From Desulfobacteraceae bacterium (lineage in GTDB: Bacteria; Desulfobacterota; Desulfobacteria; Desulfobacterales; Desulfobacteraceae), in NCBI GenBank assembly GCA_016744295.1, contig JADGEQ010000045.1, forward strand, positions 1 through 55,608: a stretch of DNA of 55,608 nucleotides. Reading direction: 5' to 3'. The notes below the pieces were generated by a model that searched no databases, was not told where the DNA came from, and saw only the letters and a list, made by a program, of their open reading frames with translations. Position 1 is the first letter of the stretch. The number at the start of each line of letters is the position of its first letter. A program made the position numbers and the translations under genes. Positions 52,828 through 55,608 of the stretch are shown piece by piece.

Positions 52828-53493
52828 ATGAATATTTCAAACATACAGAATGCTTATCTTTACAACTCATACGATACCTCAGCAAATAGCACATCCAGTC
52901 CGATATCTCATTCCGAGGGTATAAGTTCATCAAACAACAGCAAGGACAAAGTAACCCTTTCAACGGAAGGAATGAAGGCATCAGAGAACTCCCAACGGCA
53001 GGATCTTGAAAAGTTCAGAATGCCGTCGTGGCTTTCTCAGTATTATCCGAAACAAATGGATTTATCAATATCGAGCCAGGCTATCGAAGAAACAAGGCAA
53101 CTCTTTCAGATGCATGATAAATTTTACTCAGATGGCCACATTTCCAGTAACGAGCAGCAAAGCCTGAATAGTTACCGGAACAATAACATGACTGCAAATC
53201 AGACAATGCGTGATAATAATGAATTTTGCTCAAAGTATAAAGATGAGCTTGCGGAATATGGAGAAAAATTAAACAACTATTATGCAGCGGCGAAAGAGGA
53301 ACAAGGCATAACTCAAAGAAATTATAATGCAAAGGTACTTCAAGCTGAAGGAGATAACGAAAGTCTACATCAAAGTTTCAAAGAGAAGCTTCTCACAGAT
53401 CCAAGAATTCTTGAACTTATGGATATATTAGGTATTGAACGCTCTGCTTTATTTATTCTTGAGCCCATACTCTTTTCTTCCTTTGAAAATTAA
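52828..53493 (+). CDS. Hypothetical protein behind a sigma-54-like promoter
   Basis: A 221-residue soluble protein of unknown function. The N-terminus is Ser/Asn/Thr-rich (low complexity) with DKVTLSTEGMK, a pattern seen near the start of some flagellar or anti-sigma-like small proteins. The rest is helical and charged. AAAGGAG precedes the ATG at 52828, and an upstream frame is not used. It is flanked by a transposase remnant and a convergent small gene. AT-rich. Confidence 0.6.
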   Translation: MNISNIQNAYLYNSYDTSANSTSSPISHSEGISSSNNSKDKVTLSTEGMKASENSQRQDLEKFRMPSWLSQYYPKQMDLSISSQAIEETRQLFQMHDKFYSDGHISSNEQQSLNSYRNNNMTANQTMRDNNEFCSKYKDELAEYGEKLNNYYAAAKEEQGITQRNYNAKVLQAEGDNESLHQSFKEKLLTDPRILELMDILGIERSALFILEPILFSSFEN

Positions 53494-53634
53494 GTAGCCA
53501 CCAAGCGGCATGCCTAAGCAATAAACCCAGAGATCCCATTTGCCAAAAATCTCTTCAAGAAAATGAACCGAAAAGAGTGAGAACAGCATAATAGCAAGCC
53601 CAGCGATATAATAAATTGTTCCTTTTGAAGGCAT
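53449..53634 (-). CDS. Small two-helix membrane protein
   Basis: A 61-residue protein with hydrophobic stretches IYYIAGLAIMLFSLFSVHF and LWVYCLGMPLGGYLIF and a basic C-terminus. Its 3' end overlaps the convergent 221-residue gene by 45 bp. The ribosome site is weak. Composition and two clean helices support it, but it could be a chance frame. Confidence 0.45.
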   Translation of the reverse strand: MPSKGTIYYIAGLAIMLFSLFSVHFLEEIFGKWDLWVYCLGMPLGGYLIFKGRKEYGLKNK

Positions 53635-53970
53635 TATCTGCTTTACCTATTCTGCGATTAAATTTTCGAAAACAGGAAAATTTTATAAATCCGGTCTCCC
53701 TAAAATTATTGCTACCCAAAAATCATTTCCGAATACTGAGATCCAAAGGCCTATTATTGAAAGAAAACCAAAAAGACCAATTTTCTAATCAGCCGCGCGG
53801 ATTTTTGCGTCGGCTGCATTAAAATTGTTATGCTAATTTTAAAATAATCGAATAATTTTTATATATTGCTTAACAAAATGCAAACTCTGATCCTATATTT
53901 TCTTAAAGCTTCTTCAGTTAGGCACTATTCAGGCTGGATGTTCCTGACAAAGAGTCTATCTGGGGGGCTG
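53635..53970. other. Gap before the permease gene, with attC-like hairpin C
   Basis: Besides hairpin C (53772-53833), the AT-rich sequence shows no gene or clear terminator. Confidence 0.4.
53772..53833 (+). repeat. attC-like hairpin C
   Basis: CAGCCGCGC-GGATTTTT-GCGTCGGCTG forms a 9-bp stem with one extrahelical T and the same 8-nt loop type as A and B. Outer arms CAATTTT and AAAATTG pair perfectly. GTTATGC (53827-53833) ends it. The left core is degraded. Confidence 0.45.
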
Positions 53971-55260
53971 CTAGGTTTCTCTGCGGTACACGATGTGCTC
54001 AAGGATCAGAACCATCAACACGCCCATGACAAAACCGTTACCGACCACCGGCATCAACAAAGAGGGAAAGGCGGCCTTGACAGGCGCGGGGAGGTAGGAA
54101 ACCAGAATGCTCACCATCATGGGAATACCGATGATAAGGCCGTCCTGAAACGAGAAACCGTCCACACCAAAACTCACCATCAAGCCAGCGGCCAATTGGG
54201 AGCACATGATGTAGAGCAGGATAGTACCCACCACCACGGAAGGCACGTTCCAGGCAAAGGCTACCACACCGGGAAAAAAGGCTATGGACAGCAAACCCAG
54301 ACTGGTGGGAATCAAGGTAAAACGCGAAGCATTTCCGTTGGCGGCGATGATTCCCACACTCATGGAAAAGTTCACCGGTCCGATCACCCCAAAGAATCCA
54401 GCCAGCATGTTGGACAGGCCGCTGAGGGTGATGCCAGCAGTTACCCGGCGTTCTGTGCCTGGGGACTTGATGAGCTGGCTCACCGCTTGAATGGAACCCA
54501 AATCATTTATGGAAAGGGCTAAAAAACAGATCATAAACGAGATCAGCAGACCCGGTTCCCAGATCAAGTTTGATGTAAAATCAGTAAAGAAATTAGACAC
54601 AATTCCCAATTGACCCCGGTCCCGCCATACCTCGGGAGGTACCAACATCAGATAACAGATGCTGCCGGCAATAATGGCCCAAACGATCATGGTGGATTTC
54701 CAAATGCCCGGGAGCAGACGATCGGCAATGATCATGGCCATAAAAAAAAACAGGGCAAACCCCAGGTTGATTAACGCCGTTTCCGTGGAGGCTGCAACGA
54801 GAATCAAGTTCAGAATGGTGGGGGTAATGGTCAGTGCAATTAATATCAGGATGGTGGCCACCACTCGGGAGGTAAAATATCGGGAGACTCGCGAGAACAA
54901 TCCCGTAATACTCAGCAGCGCCAGGAAAGCTCCTCCGGCTGCAATGGAGGTATATATGGCGTTGATATCGCTCCCTGTTCCGGCTAGAATGGCCACTAAC
55001 AGCACCGTGGCCGGCCCGGTGATCAGCGGCAATCTATGGCCCCACAGTACCTGCAAAAACAGCGACGTAGCCATGACAAAAAACAATTTTTGCATGTAGA
55101 CCAGTTGTTGGGCAAAATCGGTAAAATGCAGCCCGGCCACTACTTTACCGATAATGATCACAGTGGCGATGGTGATGGCCAGCCATTGCAGACCAAAGAT
55201 CAGAGTTTGAGCCAATGGCGGCCGCTCATCCAAGCCGTATTTGATTATAAGTTGCTTCAA
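53971..55260 (-). CDS. NCS2-family purine/pyrimidine permease
   Basis: A 429-residue inner-membrane transporter with about 12-14 helices. Features of the nucleobase:cation symporter-2 family are TGPATVLLVAILAG in TM3, SINDLGSIQAVSQLI and the TM10 region GPVNFSMSVGIIAANGNASRF. It would take up xanthine, uracil or a related base. The start is at 55260; no strong ribosome site was checked further. It follows a gene fragment at 55322 on the same strand, so the two may once have formed an operon. Base composition is richer in GC than the sequence to its left. Confidence 0.9.
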   Translation of the reverse strand: MKQLIIKYGLDERPPLAQTLIFGLQWLAITIATVIIIGKVVAGLHFTDFAQQLVYMQKLFFVMATSLFLQVLWGHRLPLITGPATVLLVAILAGTGSDINAIYTSIAAGGAFLALLSITGLFSRVSRYFTSRVVATILILIALTITPTILNLILVAASTETALINLGFALFFFMAMIIADRLLPGIWKSTMIVWAIIAGSICYLMLVPPEVWRDRGQLGIVSNFFTDFTSNLIWEPGLLISFMICFLALSINDLGSIQAVSQLIKSPGTERRVTAGITLSGLSNMLAGFFGVIGPVNFSMSVGIIAANGNASRFTLIPTSLGLLSIAFFPGVVAFAWNVPSVVVGTILLYIMCSQLAAGLMVSFGVDGFSFQDGLIIGIPMMVSILVSYLPAPVKAAFPSLLMPVVGNGFVMGVLMVLILEHIVYRRET

Positions 55261-55321
55261 GATGCCTCCTGAGATACTTCGGATTAAAAAAAAGTATAAT
55301 AATTATTAAAGAATTAAAATA

Positions 55322-55414
55322 TCAACCCAGCCGGGCACGGACATAACGGTTGAACTGACGGGCCGCGCCAAGGCGCTTAAAAAGACGGCTGCGTTGCTCG
55401 CGGTCCAGTTCCAG
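55322..55414 (-). CDS. 3' exon of a gene interrupted by a group II intron
   Basis: Reading on from the intron's 3' end gives LELDREQRSRLFKRLGAARQF and RYVRARLG to the stop at 55322. The piece is GC-rich like the neighbouring permease and looks coding, but is too short to identify. The upstream part of the gene lies beyond the window. Confidence 0.45.
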   Translation of the reverse strand: MELDREQRSRLFKRLGAARQFNRYVRARLG

Positions 55415-55608
55415 GTAAAGGCATTGGTTGCCCAGCGCCCTCCCAACAGACCCGGACGTGAAGATTTCCCTCATCCGGTTCCTCAGTTTATATTCTTTTA
55501 ACCAAATATAAAGCCAGCCAGGCGACACCCCAACTGGTGAATAACATTTGCTACCCTGTAAAGTTTAGATATTGTGCACAATCCTGGGTATTGGAAGTTT
55601 GAACGTCT
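55414..55608 (-). mobile_element. 3' end of a group II intron (domains V and VI), partial
   Basis: On the minus strand, 55481-55449 folds like domain V: GAACCGGA pairs with TCCGGGTC around ATGAGGG-AAA-TCTTCACG, at 33 nt close to the canonical 34. Domain VI follows (GGCGCTGG-GCAA-CCAATGCC, with a mismatched A as branch point), and the element ends near TTTACC at 55414. The catalytic AGC triad is AAC here, so activity is uncertain. The reverse-transcriptase part, if any, is outside the window. Confidence 0.65.

Noticed and set aside
53972..54522. Long His/Gln-rich plus-strand frames
   Set aside because: They are the opposite-strand shadow of the NCS2 permease gene, which has clear family motifs and membrane helices.

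Overview
The window looks like a chromosomal segment from a sulfate-reducing delta-proteobacterium of the Desulfobacterales (Desulfobacula / Desulfobacterium type). This is inferred from gene content: c-di-GMP and chemotaxis proteins, many two-component and sigma-54 parts, a fatty-acid beta-oxidation pair, FmdB and DUF2868/DUF3482 proteins, and a probable selenoprotein. I could not run a similarity search. There are no rRNA, tRNA or CRISPR elements that I can see.

Layout. 1-1600 is AT-rich and holds one gene (a glycerophosphodiesterase). 1.7-20.6 kb is dense housekeeping and signalling DNA: citrate synthase, fmdB, recN and a Gate-domain membrane protein on the minus strand; a TraB-family protein and an EAL-HDOD protein; purN; polA and nadK; a chemotaxis receptor; an old-yellow-enzyme/dienoyl-CoA-reductase-like flavoprotein with a TetR-like operator; and a membrane/GTPase pair (DUF2868-DUF3482). 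20.6-26.8 kb holds a decayed argP-like regulator, a calcium-binding-repeat protein, a DsbA/FrnE-type oxidoreductase whose active-site Cys codon is an in-frame UGA (probable selenocysteine, UPWC), an HD-GYP protein, a MarR-GNAT fusion, an ArgO/LysE exporter and a methyltransferase. 27-32.8 kb holds a peptide-type binding protein with a sensor kinase, then an acyltransferase/toroid pair. 33.1-36.8 kb is a fadN-fadA operon behind two matching palindromes.

37.1-46.2 kb is the most coherent module: a tiny IclR-type HTH protein, a sensor kinase with a periplasmic solute-binding domain, a sigma-54 activator, a leader with palindromic activator sites and a near-perfect -24/-12 promoter, then aspartase, a DcuC-type carrier and two M20 amidohydrolases. 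It reads as sensing, uptake/exchange, deacylation and deamination of aspartate or N-substituted amino acids.

46.2-55.6 kb is accessory DNA, low in GC up to about 53.9 kb. It has secreted and lipoprotein genes bounded by hairpins that resemble integron attC sites, an SDR and a Crp-family regulator, fragments of an acyltransferase, a HigB toxin and a transposase, and a protein of unknown function behind a sigma-54-like promoter. A purine-type NCS2 permease and the 3' end of a group II intron lie at the right edge.
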